In this document: positions 56,801 to 64,000 of the stretch, piece after piece
Position numbering within the stretch: position 1 is the stretch's first letter
Layout of the letters: each line of letters begins with the position of its first letter
Assembly: GCF_900129215.1 (NCBI RefSeq)
Contig: NZ_FQUQ01000003.1
Location: 204,101-268,100 of the forward strand
Direction: 5' to 3'
DNA: 64,000 bases
DNA from: Pedobacter caeni
GTDB lineage: Bacteria > Bacteroidota > Bacteroidia > Sphingobacteriales > Sphingobacteriaceae
The notes under the pieces: model-generated
Told to the model about the DNA's origin: nothing
Databases searched by the model: none
What the model saw: only the letters and a program-made list of their open reading frames with translations
Position numbers and translations under genes: made by a program

Positions 56801-56898
56801 GTGAGCGTATTTACTATGTTTTGGAAGAGATCAACGTACAACCGGGTATAGGTTATATGACAAAAATTAGAAACACAGATACAACAGTACAAGCGTAA
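53821..56898 (+). CDS. actB: alternative complex III subunit ActB, molybdopterin-like plus iron-sulphur protein
   Basis: 1,025 residues. A Tat signal is present after an N-terminal extension (PRRDFLKALGFG, Arg49-Arg50) with a lipobox at Cys68 (TLAAC). The first 700 residues follow the molybdopterin oxidoreductase fold, but without an obvious cofactor-binding set, as in other ActB proteins. The last 270 residues are an NrfC-like ferredoxin domain with four Cys groups: CTGCGSCIVAC, CQHCDHAPCETVC, CVGTRYCANNC and CSMC with CQEAC. It oxidises quinol through the neighbouring membrane subunits. Codon use suggests high expression. Confidence 0.95.
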   Translation: MESNKKYWKGLEEYKNTPDFVENNKNEFAEPLPIEDVLNEAGLSTVTPRRDFLKALGFGLGAVTLAACQTAPVHKSIPYVIKPEDVVPGIPNYYVSSFNGQSILVKTREGRPIKIDANPNAGEFNCGTDSQAQASVLDLYDVSKLQGPVLKDDEKATWAKIDEFVKGELNKAQASGKKIRVVSSTVNSPSTKNVIADFATAYPNTKHVQYDAVSYTGIIKANENSFGKAVVPKYRFDKADLIVSFGADFLGTWISGEEFTAQYIANRNHKSLKAGKMSRHFQFEAGMSLTGTNADTRVPVKLSEEGPALITLYNTITGNNLAGGALPNNVTADKAIKLVAKELAQNKGKAVVVSGSNDVSTQILVNAINSAIGSYGTTIDLDNPCKRYAGNDAEFAEFINEMSRGEVAAVFFLDTNPGYDVANAKAFADGLAKVPLKVSFSDRKDETSTLCDVIAVNHNYLESWGDANAYEGSYSIVQPTINPVFNTRQAEESLLIWSDNAVKDYYQYVRNNWEKSILPLFGKNWKEVLQTGVFTVAEKPAGAYNFSLSLAAVIPTILNNSKSLAKDIELQVYESVPMRDGKHANNAFLQELPDPVSKVTWDNYIAIAPKFAEKLGYKEFDIVSVKAANGYTVDLPVLIQPGQAQGTASIALGYGRTKVGKAGNNVGQNAFPFVSFSNGTSKYATTVQLTGTGRREELAQTQTHHSFEGRNIIREATFAEYKKNPAAGSGNDHAKHKTYDMWDKYEKPGNNWVMAIDLNACTGCGSCIVACNVENNIPVVGKDEVRKRREMHWIRIDRYYSFNVEGEAHGEKAAHGAHGTGINAVTKEKEIAHLDNLDNVSVVHQPMLCQHCDHAPCETVCPVLATVHSSDGLNHMAYNRCVGTRYCANNCPYKVRRFNWFNYWNDSRFDNYLNNEFTQLVLNPDVTTRSRGVMEKCSMCIQRIQGGKLKAKIEKRPLKDGDIKMACQEACSANAIIFGDANDPESEVSKALRSERIYYVLEEINVQPGIGYMTKIRNTDTTVQA

Positions 56899-56921
56899 GC
56901 TGATATTAAAGAAAATAAATT

Positions 56922-58394
56922 ATGTCAGGACATAAGGAATCAATATTAAGAGAACCATTAATCACCGGCAATGATATCACGTATGCAAAAATTACGGATG
57001 ATATTTTAATGCCAGTTGAGAACAAGCCTAATAAGGCATGGTGGATAGGATTTATACTAGCACTTTGCGGAGCCACACTTTGGTTGGTTTCTGTAGGGTA
57101 TACCTTCTGGTTTGGTATAGGTGCCTGGGGATTAAATAAAACAGTAGGATGGGCATGGGACATCACCGGATTCGTTTGGTGGGTAGGTATCGGTCACGCT
57201 GGAACACTAATCTCTGCGGTACTGTTACTCTTCCGTCAGAACTGGAGGAATTCAATTAACCGTTCAGCAGAGGCGATGACGATCTTCGCGGTAATCTGTG
57301 CGGCTACGTATGTAGTATCCCACATGGGTAGACCATGGCTGGCTTACTGGGTACTTCCATTACCGAATCAATTCGGATCATTATGGGTGAACTTTAACTC
57401 TCCCTTAGTTTGGGATATGTTTGCGATCTCTACTTACTTCTCGGTATCACTATTGTTCTGGTATACAGGTTTACTACCTGATATCGCGACAATCCGTGAC
57501 CGTGCAACAGGTTTAAGACGTAAGATTTACTCTATCTTCTCTTTCGGATGGTCTGGTAACGTAAAGACCTGGCAACGTTTTGAGGCAGTGTCCTTAATTC
57601 TTGCAGGTATCTCTACACCACTGGTACTTTCGGTACACACGATTGTATCGATGGACTTTGCAACCTCGGTAATTCCGGGATGGCATACCACGATCTTCCC
57701 TCCATACTTCGTAGCAGGGGCGATCTTCTCAGGATTTGCGATGGTGTTAACCTTATTACTGGTAGCACGTAAAGTATTAGGTCTTGAAAACTACATCACC
57801 ATGTTCCACATTGAATCGATGAATAAAATTATCATTCTAACGGGATCTATTGTAGGTGTGGCTTATATCACTGAGTTTTTCATTGCCTGGTACTCAGGTT
57901 CAGAATACGAACAATACGCTTTCATTAACCGTTCAACCGGTCCATACTGGTGGGCATACTGGATGATGATGACGTGTAACGTAATCTCTCCTCAGTTACT
58001 TTGGTTCAAAAAGATCCGTACGAACATTCCTGCAACCTGGATTCTGTCTATCGTTGTGAACATTGGTATGTGGTTCGAGCGTTTCGTAATTATCGTGACT
58101 TCATTACACCGTGATTATATTCCTTCAAGCTGGGCGATGTTCTATCCGACATGGGTAGACGTAGGTGTCTTTGTAGGATCTATCGGAGTGTTCTTTACTT
58201 TGTTCCTTTTATTCTTAAGGGTATTACCTTCAATCGCGATTGCTGAGGTGAAACTATTACTGAAGAGTGCGAGTGAGCAATCTAAAATGGAGCAGATTAA
58301 AGAAGGTCATTTAGATAAGGAGCAAGTTGCGGAATACGTAGAGTCTCTGGAGAAATTTGATAGTGTTAAACAAGAAGAATACGCAAAAATATAA
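56922..58394 (+). CDS. actC: alternative complex III subunit ActC, NrfD/PsrC-like membrane protein
   Basis: 490 residues with about ten membrane helices. The NrfD-like pattern is visible in GFILALCGATLWLVSVGYTFW, WDITGFVWWVGIGHAGTLISAVLLLFRQNWR, SHMGRPWLAYWVLPLPNQ and WYSGSEYEQYAFINRSTGPYWW. Quinol oxidation is thought to occur at the interface of ActC and ActB. The cytoplasmic tail (about 450-490) is charged and helical. Gap to actB 23 bases, to actD 2 bases. Confidence 0.95.
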   Translation: MSGHKESILREPLITGNDITYAKITDDILMPVENKPNKAWWIGFILALCGATLWLVSVGYTFWFGIGAWGLNKTVGWAWDITGFVWWVGIGHAGTLISAVLLLFRQNWRNSINRSAEAMTIFAVICAATYVVSHMGRPWLAYWVLPLPNQFGSLWVNFNSPLVWDMFAISTYFSVSLLFWYTGLLPDIATIRDRATGLRRKIYSIFSFGWSGNVKTWQRFEAVSLILAGISTPLVLSVHTIVSMDFATSVIPGWHTTIFPPYFVAGAIFSGFAMVLTLLLVARKVLGLENYITMFHIESMNKIIILTGSIVGVAYITEFFIAWYSGSEYEQYAFINRSTGPYWWAYWMMMTCNVISPQLLWFKKIRTNIPATWILSIVVNIGMWFERFVIIVTSLHRDYIPSSWAMFYPTWVDVGVFVGSIGVFFTLFLLFLRVLPSIAIAEVKLLLKSASEQSKMEQIKEGHLDKEQVAEYVESLEKFDSVKQEEYAKI

Positions 58395-58396
58395 CA

Positions 58397-58933
58397 ATGA
58401 GTAATATCAAATATATTTTAGGCAGTTTTGGTGATCCTGACGAAATGATGCACGGCATCGAAAAGTTACAGGAAAATAACATTAAGATACATGATGTTTA
58501 TACACCAATGCCTATTCACGGCATCGAAGCTAAATTAGGGGTCAAAAGATCCAGGTTAGATATTCTCGCTTTCTTTTGCGGGATTACAGGAACCATGTCT
58601 GCATTTGCACTGATCTACCTTACTTCGGTAGTAGATTGGAAACATAATATTGGTGGTAAACCAGCTTTAGCACTTCCGGATTTTATTCCGATTATGTTTG
58701 AGGTGACGATCCTTTTCTGTGCATTCAGTTTGGTAGGTGCCTATTATGCTTCTACACATTTATTCCCTGGAAGAGCACCAAGAGTGATGGACTTAAGGGC
58801 AACAGACGACAGGTTTATTATCGCTATTGATGCAAAAGAAAATGCAGAACATAGTAAGATAGATGGTTTATTAAAAGATGCAGGTGCTCTAGAAATTAAG
58901 CACAATGAAAGGAAGTACATTAGCTATGAATAA
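58397..58933 (+). CDS. actD: alternative complex III subunit ActD (DUF3341)
   Basis: 178 residues: an N-terminal cytoplasmic ferredoxin-like domain (YILGSFGDPDEMMHGIEKLQENNIKIHDVYTPMPIHGI), two membrane helices at about 57-77 and 95-115, and a C-terminal cytoplasmic end. This is the DUF3341 pattern of ActD. It is a structural subunit with no cofactor. Its stop overlaps the actE start. Confidence 0.93.
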   Translation: MSNIKYILGSFGDPDEMMHGIEKLQENNIKIHDVYTPMPIHGIEAKLGVKRSRLDILAFFCGITGTMSAFALIYLTSVVDWKHNIGGKPALALPDFIPIMFEVTILFCAFSLVGAYYASTHLFPGRAPRVMDLRATDDRFIIAIDAKENAEHSKIDGLLKDAGALEIKHNERKYISYE

Positions 58934-59510
58934 GAATAAAGTAGTTTTAGCCTCATTTTGTATTCTTGCCAGTGCTGTAATATTTTCAGCATGTAAGGAT
59001 AAGCAGAGTACAGGTTTAGAATATGCAAGGAACATGTATGATCCGATTGCTTATAACCCGGATCAGCCAAACAAGAACTTTAAGAACGGAGCAACGGCAC
59101 AAACGCCACCGGCTCATACCGCTCCGGTAGGATTCGATAAATATGATTATCCGAATACTAAGGAAGGTTATGAAGCAGCAGGTGCAGCTTTAGTAAATCC
59201 GCTTGCTGCGAATGAGCAGAACCTGATTTCAGGAAAGCATTACTTCACTGTATTTTGTGCTCCATGTCATGGAGAAAAAGGCGACGGACAAGGTCACCTT
59301 GTAAAAATCGAAAAGGTGAGTGGTATTCCTTCTTACCATGGCGATGCAACTTCATCACGTGGTGGTAACATGAAAGACCTGAGCGCAGGAAAAATTTACC
59401 ATACCATTATGTATGGTCTAAACAACATGGGTTCACATGCTTCACAACTGTCTCCTGAAGAGAGATGGAAAGTAGTGATGTATGTTCAACAATTACAAAA
59501 AATACAATAG
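58926..59510 (+). CDS. actE: alternative complex III subunit ActE, mono-haem cytochrome c lipoprotein
   Basis: About 194 residues from the ATG at 58926; an in-frame ATG at 58905 would overlap actD by 29 bases. I prefer 58926, since MNKNKVVLASF followed by AVIFSAC is a tidy lipoprotein signal. One haem site, CAPCH, begins at residue 111, and the distal Met is probably in the MYGLNNMGSHASQL stretch near 160. It donates electrons to the oxidase or to soluble carriers. Gap to actF 14 bases. Confidence 0.92.
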   Translation: MNKNKVVLASFCILASAVIFSACKDKQSTGLEYARNMYDPIAYNPDQPNKNFKNGATAQTPPAHTAPVGFDKYDYPNTKEGYEAAGAALVNPLAANEQNLISGKHYFTVFCAPCHGEKGDGQGHLVKIEKVSGIPSYHGDATSSRGGNMKDLSAGKIYHTIMYGLNNMGSHASQLSPEERWKVVMYVQQLQKIQ

Positions 59511-59524
59511 AAAAGCACAAATAA

Positions 59525-60739
59525 ATGGGAACTCACAATTATAATTTAACTGAGCAGTTTGAGTTTACAGGTAAAGCAAAGACCTTAAGCATTGTTGCTA
59601 TTGCCATTGGGGTATTAGCTATAGGTTATGGCTTTACGGCTAAGGAGCTTCATGAGCGTACTTTTGCCAACCTGTTACTGATGGCTTATTACTTCGCATG
59701 TGTTTGCATGTCAGGTGCATTCTTTCTTGCTGTTCAATTTGTAGCACAGGCAGGATGGTCTGCTTCTATACTACGTGTACCTCAGGCTATGGCCAAAACA
59801 TTACCTATTGCGGTGGTTATTCTGATCGCGGTAATGGCTTTAGGTTTGTATACACACAACTTATATCATCACTGGAATGCTCCGGGTTTAACGGATGTAA
59901 ACAGTCCTAACTATGATAAATTAATCGACGGAAAGTCAGCCTTTTTGAACGTACCTTTCTTTATGGCACGTCAGGTGATCTTCTTAGGTGTTTATTGTAT
60001 TTTTGCCGTTCTTCTTGCGAAGTTATCGACAAATGAGGATTTGACAGGAGGATTAAACTCTTACAGAAAAAGCTTTAAATACTCTTGTATATTTTTAGTT
60101 ATCTATGGTTTCACTACACCAATCTTTGCTTTTGATACGATCATGTCGTTAGAGGCACACTGGTTCTCTACCATGTTCGGCTGGTATAACTTCGCCGCCA
60201 TGTGGGTAAGCAGTTTAGCAACGATTGCCATCATCATCATCCTGTTGAGAAAAGCAGGTTACATGAGCTGGGTGAACAATAGTCACTTACACAACCTTGG
60301 ACAGTTTATCTTCGGTTTCTCTATTTTCTGGACTTATGTATGGTTCGCTCAGTTTATGCTGATCTACTATGCAAACATGCCGGAAGAGACTGTATACTTC
60401 TACAAAAGGTTCGATCATTACGAATTTTGGTTCTACCTTAACTTAATCCTGAATTTCTTAGCTCCGGTATTGTTATTAATGGACAGAGACAATAAAAGAC
60501 AGGAAAACATCATGCTGACGGTGTGTATCATCGTATTGTGTGGTCACTGGGTTGATTATTACCAAATGATTATGCCTGGAACGGTCGAAGAACACCATGC
60601 ATTTGGTATTATTGAGATCGGAACAGCCGTAGGTTTTGTAGGATTGTTTACCTTTACCGTTTTAAGAGCATTAAGTAAACAACCTTTGATCGCCAAGAAC
60701 CACCCGTTCTTACAGGAAAGTTTGAATCATCACTTGTAA
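59525..60739 (+). CDS. actF: alternative complex III subunit ActF, membrane protein
   Basis: 404 residues with about ten membrane helices, a relative of ActC (NrfD-like): LLMAYYFACVCMSGAFFLAVQFV, YGFTTPIFAFDTIMSLEAHWFSTMFGWYNF, FGFSIFWTYVWFAQFMLIYYANMPEET and VCIIVLCGHWVDYYQMIMPG. In the known complex ActF contributes the second membrane core and possible proton-path residues (the acidic residue in FDTIMSLEAHW). The oxidase genes follow after 68 bases with no terminator between. Confidence 0.93.
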   Translation: MGTHNYNLTEQFEFTGKAKTLSIVAIAIGVLAIGYGFTAKELHERTFANLLLMAYYFACVCMSGAFFLAVQFVAQAGWSASILRVPQAMAKTLPIAVVILIAVMALGLYTHNLYHHWNAPGLTDVNSPNYDKLIDGKSAFLNVPFFMARQVIFLGVYCIFAVLLAKLSTNEDLTGGLNSYRKSFKYSCIFLVIYGFTTPIFAFDTIMSLEAHWFSTMFGWYNFAAMWVSSLATIAIIIILLRKAGYMSWVNNSHLHNLGQFIFGFSIFWTYVWFAQFMLIYYANMPEETVYFYKRFDHYEFWFYLNLILNFLAPVLLLMDRDNKRQENIMLTVCIIVLCGHWVDYYQMIMPGTVEEHHAFGIIEIGTAVGFVGLFTFTVLRALSKQPLIAKNHPFLQESLNHHL

Positions 60740-60807
60740 TAGGTGATCTTAATACAGTAAATAAAATAATAGTATAATAGAAGTACAGCGTTACTACTTT
60801 TAAGGAA

Positions 60808-62052
60808 ATGAGTTTAAGAAAATTTATAAGTAACAAAACAATAGCGGCACTAGCAGTGATTCTAACTGCATTTGCAAGCAATAGCGCATTTGCACAGGCT
60901 GCCGGCGCTGCCGCTGAAACCGTCGCCAAACCTGTTGATATGGGTCCGGTTTATAAAACGGTTATATTTTATACCATGGCATTTCTACTGCTTTGCTTAT
61001 TCATAGCAATCATTGGAAAAGCATTAAAGGTATATGAATTGACCCGTGAGGCTCAAGACAAACCGAAAGGCATCAACTGGAATACGGTAAACGGCGTATT
61101 GTTCGCATTATTCCTTATTGTAGGTTTATACGGAGTATATTGGGAATATACGGTTCATGGAAAGATGATCCTTCCGGAAGCAGCATCAGAGCATGGTAAG
61201 AAAATTGACCAGATGTTTAACATCACGTTGATCATTACGACTATCGTGTTTATCGCGACGCATATCATCCTTTTTGCTTTTGCTTATTTCTATAAAAACA
61301 CCGGAAAAAGAAAAGCGTATTACTATCCACATAATAATGCTTTAGAGCGTATCTGGACAATTGTTCCGGCATTGGTTCTAACCGTATTGGTATTAATGGG
61401 TTTCCTTACCTGGAGATCAATTTTCTACAAGATCGAAGATCCTAATAACAAGCCTTTAAGTATTGAGATCACTTCATCTCAGTTTTCATGGGCGATCCGT
61501 TATCCGGGAGCTGATGGTATTGTAGGGGTAAAGAATTACAAGCTGATCAATGGAGTTAACCAGTTGGGTATTGATTTTAAAGACAAAAACACTTTAGATG
61601 ACCAGACTGCTGATGAGATGGTAATTCCTGTGAACAAACCGGTTCGTTTGATTTTGACAAGTAAAGATGTATTACATAGTTTCTACATGCCACACTTCAG
61701 GATTCAATTGAATACGGTACCAGGTATGACTTCGTACTTTGAGTTTACGCCAACCATCACTACTGAAGAGATGAAAGCGAAAACCAATGATCCTAAGTTT
61801 GCTTACTTATTCTTATGTGCTAAGATTTGTGGTGAAGGTCACTACAAGATGCAGAAAGAAGTAAGGGTTGTTTCACAAGCAGAGTATGAGGCTTGGGTTA
61901 AAAAGCAAGGAACTTATTTAACTGACGATTTGAGAAAAGAATTTAACCTGCCTGTAACTGCAGCACCGGCACCAGCTGCAGCTAAACCAGCAGATAGCGT
62001 AGCAAAAGATACTTCTGCAGTTAAAACAAATCAATTAGCTTTAAAAAAATAA
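60808..62052 (+). CDS. coxB: cytochrome c oxidase subunit II
   Basis: 414 residues. After a signal peptide (LTAFASNSAFAQ) come membrane segments at about 47-68, 85-105 and 140-160, one more than the usual two, then a further segment near 185-205 and the cupredoxin domain. The CuA site is complete: Cys337, Cys341, His345 and Met348 in CAKICGEGHYKM, with the first His in VLHSFYMPHFRIQL. No haem c motif, so it is not a fused caa3-type subunit; electrons would come from the cytochromes of ActE or ActA. A Pro/Ala-rich tail ends the protein. Gap to coxA 20 bases. Confidence 0.93.
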   Translation: MSLRKFISNKTIAALAVILTAFASNSAFAQAAGAAAETVAKPVDMGPVYKTVIFYTMAFLLLCLFIAIIGKALKVYELTREAQDKPKGINWNTVNGVLFALFLIVGLYGVYWEYTVHGKMILPEAASEHGKKIDQMFNITLIITTIVFIATHIILFAFAYFYKNTGKRKAYYYPHNNALERIWTIVPALVLTVLVLMGFLTWRSIFYKIEDPNNKPLSIEITSSQFSWAIRYPGADGIVGVKNYKLINGVNQLGIDFKDKNTLDDQTADEMVIPVNKPVRLILTSKDVLHSFYMPHFRIQLNTVPGMTSYFEFTPTITTEEMKAKTNDPKFAYLFLCAKICGEGHYKMQKEVRVVSQAEYEAWVKKQGTYLTDDLRKEFNLPVTAAPAPAAAKPADSVAKDTSAVKTNQLALKK

Positions 62053-62072
62053 TAATACTGGAATAGCACATT

Positions 62073-63959
62073 ATGTCAACTATATCATTACACGATACAC
62101 ATAACCACGATAGCCATGATGATCATGGGCATCACAAAGAGACCTTCTTAACGAAGTATGTCTTTAGTCAGGATCACAAAATGATCGCTAAGCAGTTCCT
62201 GATAACAGGTATTATTATGGCTGTTATTGCGATGGGCTTGTCTATCCTATTTCGTTTGCAACTGGCCTGGCCGGATACAAACTTCCCTATCCTGGAAACA
62301 TTCCTTGGAACATGGGCAGAAGGCGGAAGAATCAAACCTGATTTCTATCTGGCACTGGTAACGATACATGGTACCATCATGGTATTCTTTGTATTGACAG
62401 CTGGTCTGAGTGGTACTTTCAGTAACTTATTAATTCCTCTTCAGATCGGAGCAAGGGATATGGCGTCGCCATTCCTGAACATGTTATCTTACTGGTTCTT
62501 CTTTGGAGCCTGTGTGATTATGATGAGCTCTTTCTTTATCCAGACAGGTCCGGCAAGTGCGGGATGGACAGTATATCCTCCGTTATCTGCTTTACCAACT
62601 GCGATTAAAGGTTCTGCATTAGGTATGACTTTATGGTTGATCAGTATGATCATGTTTGTTGCTTCCTCTTTAATGGGTGGTATCAACTATGTGAGTACAG
62701 TATTGAACATGCGTACTAAAGGAATGGATCTTTGGAAAATGCCATTGACGATCTGGGCGTTCTTCTTAACCGCCATCTTAGGTATCTTATCTTTCCCTGT
62801 ACTTGTTGCGGGGGTGGTACTCTTAATCTTTGACCGTAGTTTCGGAACAAGTTTCTACCTTTCTGATATTGTTATGGGTACTCAGGTATTGCCTAACGAA
62901 GGTGGTTCCCCAATCCTGTGGCAACATTTATTCTGGTTCCTTGGTCACCCGGAGGTATATATTGTAATTATGCCGGCTTTGGGTATCTCTTCTGAGGTCA
63001 TTTCAGTAAACTCAAGAAAACCGATCTTTGGTTACCATGCGATGATTTATTCATTGATCGGTATTACCGTATTGTCATTTATCGTTTGGGGTCACCACAT
63101 GTTTGTGACGGGTATGAACCCGTTATTGGGTGGGGTATTTATGATCACCACATTGATTATTGCTGTTCCTTCAGCGGTTAAGACTTTCAACTATCTGGCT
63201 ACTTTATGGAGAGGTAATATCAAATTTACGCCTGCGATGTTATTCGCAATCGGTTTGGTATCTTTCTTCATCTCTGGTGGTTTGACCGGTATCTTCTTAG
63301 GTAATGCTTCCCTGGATATCAACTTACATGATACTTATTTCGTTGTTGCCCACTTCCACTTAGTAATGGGTTCTGCTGCGATCTTTGGTATGCTTGCAGG
63401 TGTATATCACTGGTACCCTAAAATGTTCGGTAGAATGATGAACAGCAAACTGGGATACCTTCACTTCTGGTTGACCTTTATCTCTGCTTACCTGGTATTC
63501 TTCCCGCTTCACTTCTTAGGTTTAGATGGTGTACCTCGTCGTTACTATGCATTCACTGAGTTTGAGTTTATGCAGAAATGGTTAACAGTGAACGTATTTG
63601 TTACCTGGGCAGCAATTATCGGTGCATTGGCACAGGTAGCTTTCTTATGGAACTTCTTCTATAACATCTTTAAAGGTAAAAAAGCTCCTCAGAATCCTTG
63701 GGAAGCCAATACTTTAGAGTGGACTACACCAGTAGAACATTTACATGGTAACTGGCCGGGAGAAATCCCAACAGTATACCGTTGGCCATATGATTATAGC
63801 AAACCAGGTTCGGAAGCGGATTTCATTCCTCAGACGGTACCTTTCTCTCAGACCATGTCTTCAAACATGCCTCATGATTTTGAAGGTAACACTGAATCTG
63901 AGCGTATACAAAGAGAGTGGGAAGCTAAAAACGTTCCTGCAACAGAAAAGTTAGACTAA
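62073..63959 (+). CDS. coxA: cytochrome c oxidase subunit I
   Basis: 628 residues with about 12 membrane helices. A His-rich N-terminus (about 6-22) precedes the core. CuB ligands are His292 (GHPEVYI, cross-linked Tyr296), His341 and His342; haem a3 and a ligands are His427 and His429 in FVVAHFHLVMG. The E of HPEVY and the upstream N/D residues of the D channel are typical of aa3 oxidases of the A family. It reduces oxygen to water with proton pumping. The 41 bases after the stop hold only a very short frame (5 codons), so no further gene can be called before the window ends. Confidence 0.97.
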   Translation: MSTISLHDTHNHDSHDDHGHHKETFLTKYVFSQDHKMIAKQFLITGIIMAVIAMGLSILFRLQLAWPDTNFPILETFLGTWAEGGRIKPDFYLALVTIHGTIMVFFVLTAGLSGTFSNLLIPLQIGARDMASPFLNMLSYWFFFGACVIMMSSFFIQTGPASAGWTVYPPLSALPTAIKGSALGMTLWLISMIMFVASSLMGGINYVSTVLNMRTKGMDLWKMPLTIWAFFLTAILGILSFPVLVAGVVLLIFDRSFGTSFYLSDIVMGTQVLPNEGGSPILWQHLFWFLGHPEVYIVIMPALGISSEVISVNSRKPIFGYHAMIYSLIGITVLSFIVWGHHMFVTGMNPLLGGVFMITTLIIAVPSAVKTFNYLATLWRGNIKFTPAMLFAIGLVSFFISGGLTGIFLGNASLDINLHDTYFVVAHFHLVMGSAAIFGMLAGVYHWYPKMFGRMMNSKLGYLHFWLTFISAYLVFFPLHFLGLDGVPRRYYAFTEFEFMQKWLTVNVFVTWAAIIGALAQVAFLWNFFYNIFKGKKAPQNPWEANTLEWTTPVEHLHGNWPGEIPTVYRWPYDYSKPGSEADFIPQTVPFSQTMSSNMPHDFEGNTESERIQREWEAKNVPATEKLD

Positions 63960-64000
63960 TACATCGTATTCTAAAATACACAATGGGGTATCTGCAGTAG

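Noticed and set aside
63983..64000. Start of a further oxidase gene at the right edge
   Set aside because: The ATG at 63983 is followed by only four more codons and then TAG, so no gene start can be supported.

Overview
The window comes from a Bacteroidota genome, most likely Sphingobacteriaceae and Pedobacter-like. The evidence is a SusC/SusD pair under an ECF sigma/FecR switch, fused GldF/GldG-type ABC proteins, a roughly 1,100-residue SecA, an alternative complex III (Act) operon followed by cytochrome oxidase genes, and promoters of the TAnnTTTG type. I saw no rRNA, tRNA, insertion sequence, prophage or CRISPR array. Genus is an inference. No stretch longer than 300 bases lacks a gene.

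Layout. 1-3.7 kb: the tail of a DUF6266-like protein, an outer-membrane barrel protein, a UPF0175/DUF3368 toxin-antitoxin pair and purD. 3.9-22.7 kb: the accessory centrepiece, an ECF sigma factor, a FecR anti-sigma and eight tightly packed same-strand genes (SusC, SusD, a DUF4397-like lipoprotein, a GldA-like ATPase, a fused permease/GldG protein, a double MutS-like ATPase, an M16 peptidase lipoprotein and a second permease/GldG protein). 22.9-27.4 kb: a siderophore-type TonB receptor, a second ECF sigma with a membrane partner, and an orphan SUKH protein. 27.6-39.4 kb: secA, a SPOR protein, an M20 hydrolase, a secreted protein of unknown function, a class C beta-lactamase-like hydrolase, an SGNH hydrolase, dnaG, yraN and glutaminyl cyclotransferase. 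39.4-49.9 kb: a DUF4251 protein, pgi, a second M20 hydrolase, prfB with its programmed frameshift, an esterase, a SirB1-like protein, a methyltransferase and a BlaI/BlaR1 pair with a clear dyad operator. 49.9-64 kb: a BamA/TamA-like barrel, a deoxyhypusine synthase-like enzyme, actABCDEF, coxB and coxA.

How the genes may work together. The 3.9-22.7 kb block reads as one trans-envelope module. The SusC has an STN signalling domain, so ligand binding outside could act through FecR on the ECF sigma factor and raise expression of the whole set. SusC/SusD would import a substrate, the M16 lipoprotein would cut a peptide in the periplasm, and one ATPase with two paralogous permease/GldG proteins would act at the inner membrane. 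The role of the tandem MutS-like ATPase is unknown. This is the best candidate in the window for an undescribed system. The last 12 kb encodes a quinol-to-oxygen respiratory chain, alternative complex III plus an aa3-type oxidase, transcribed from a good match to the Bacteroidota promoter consensus.
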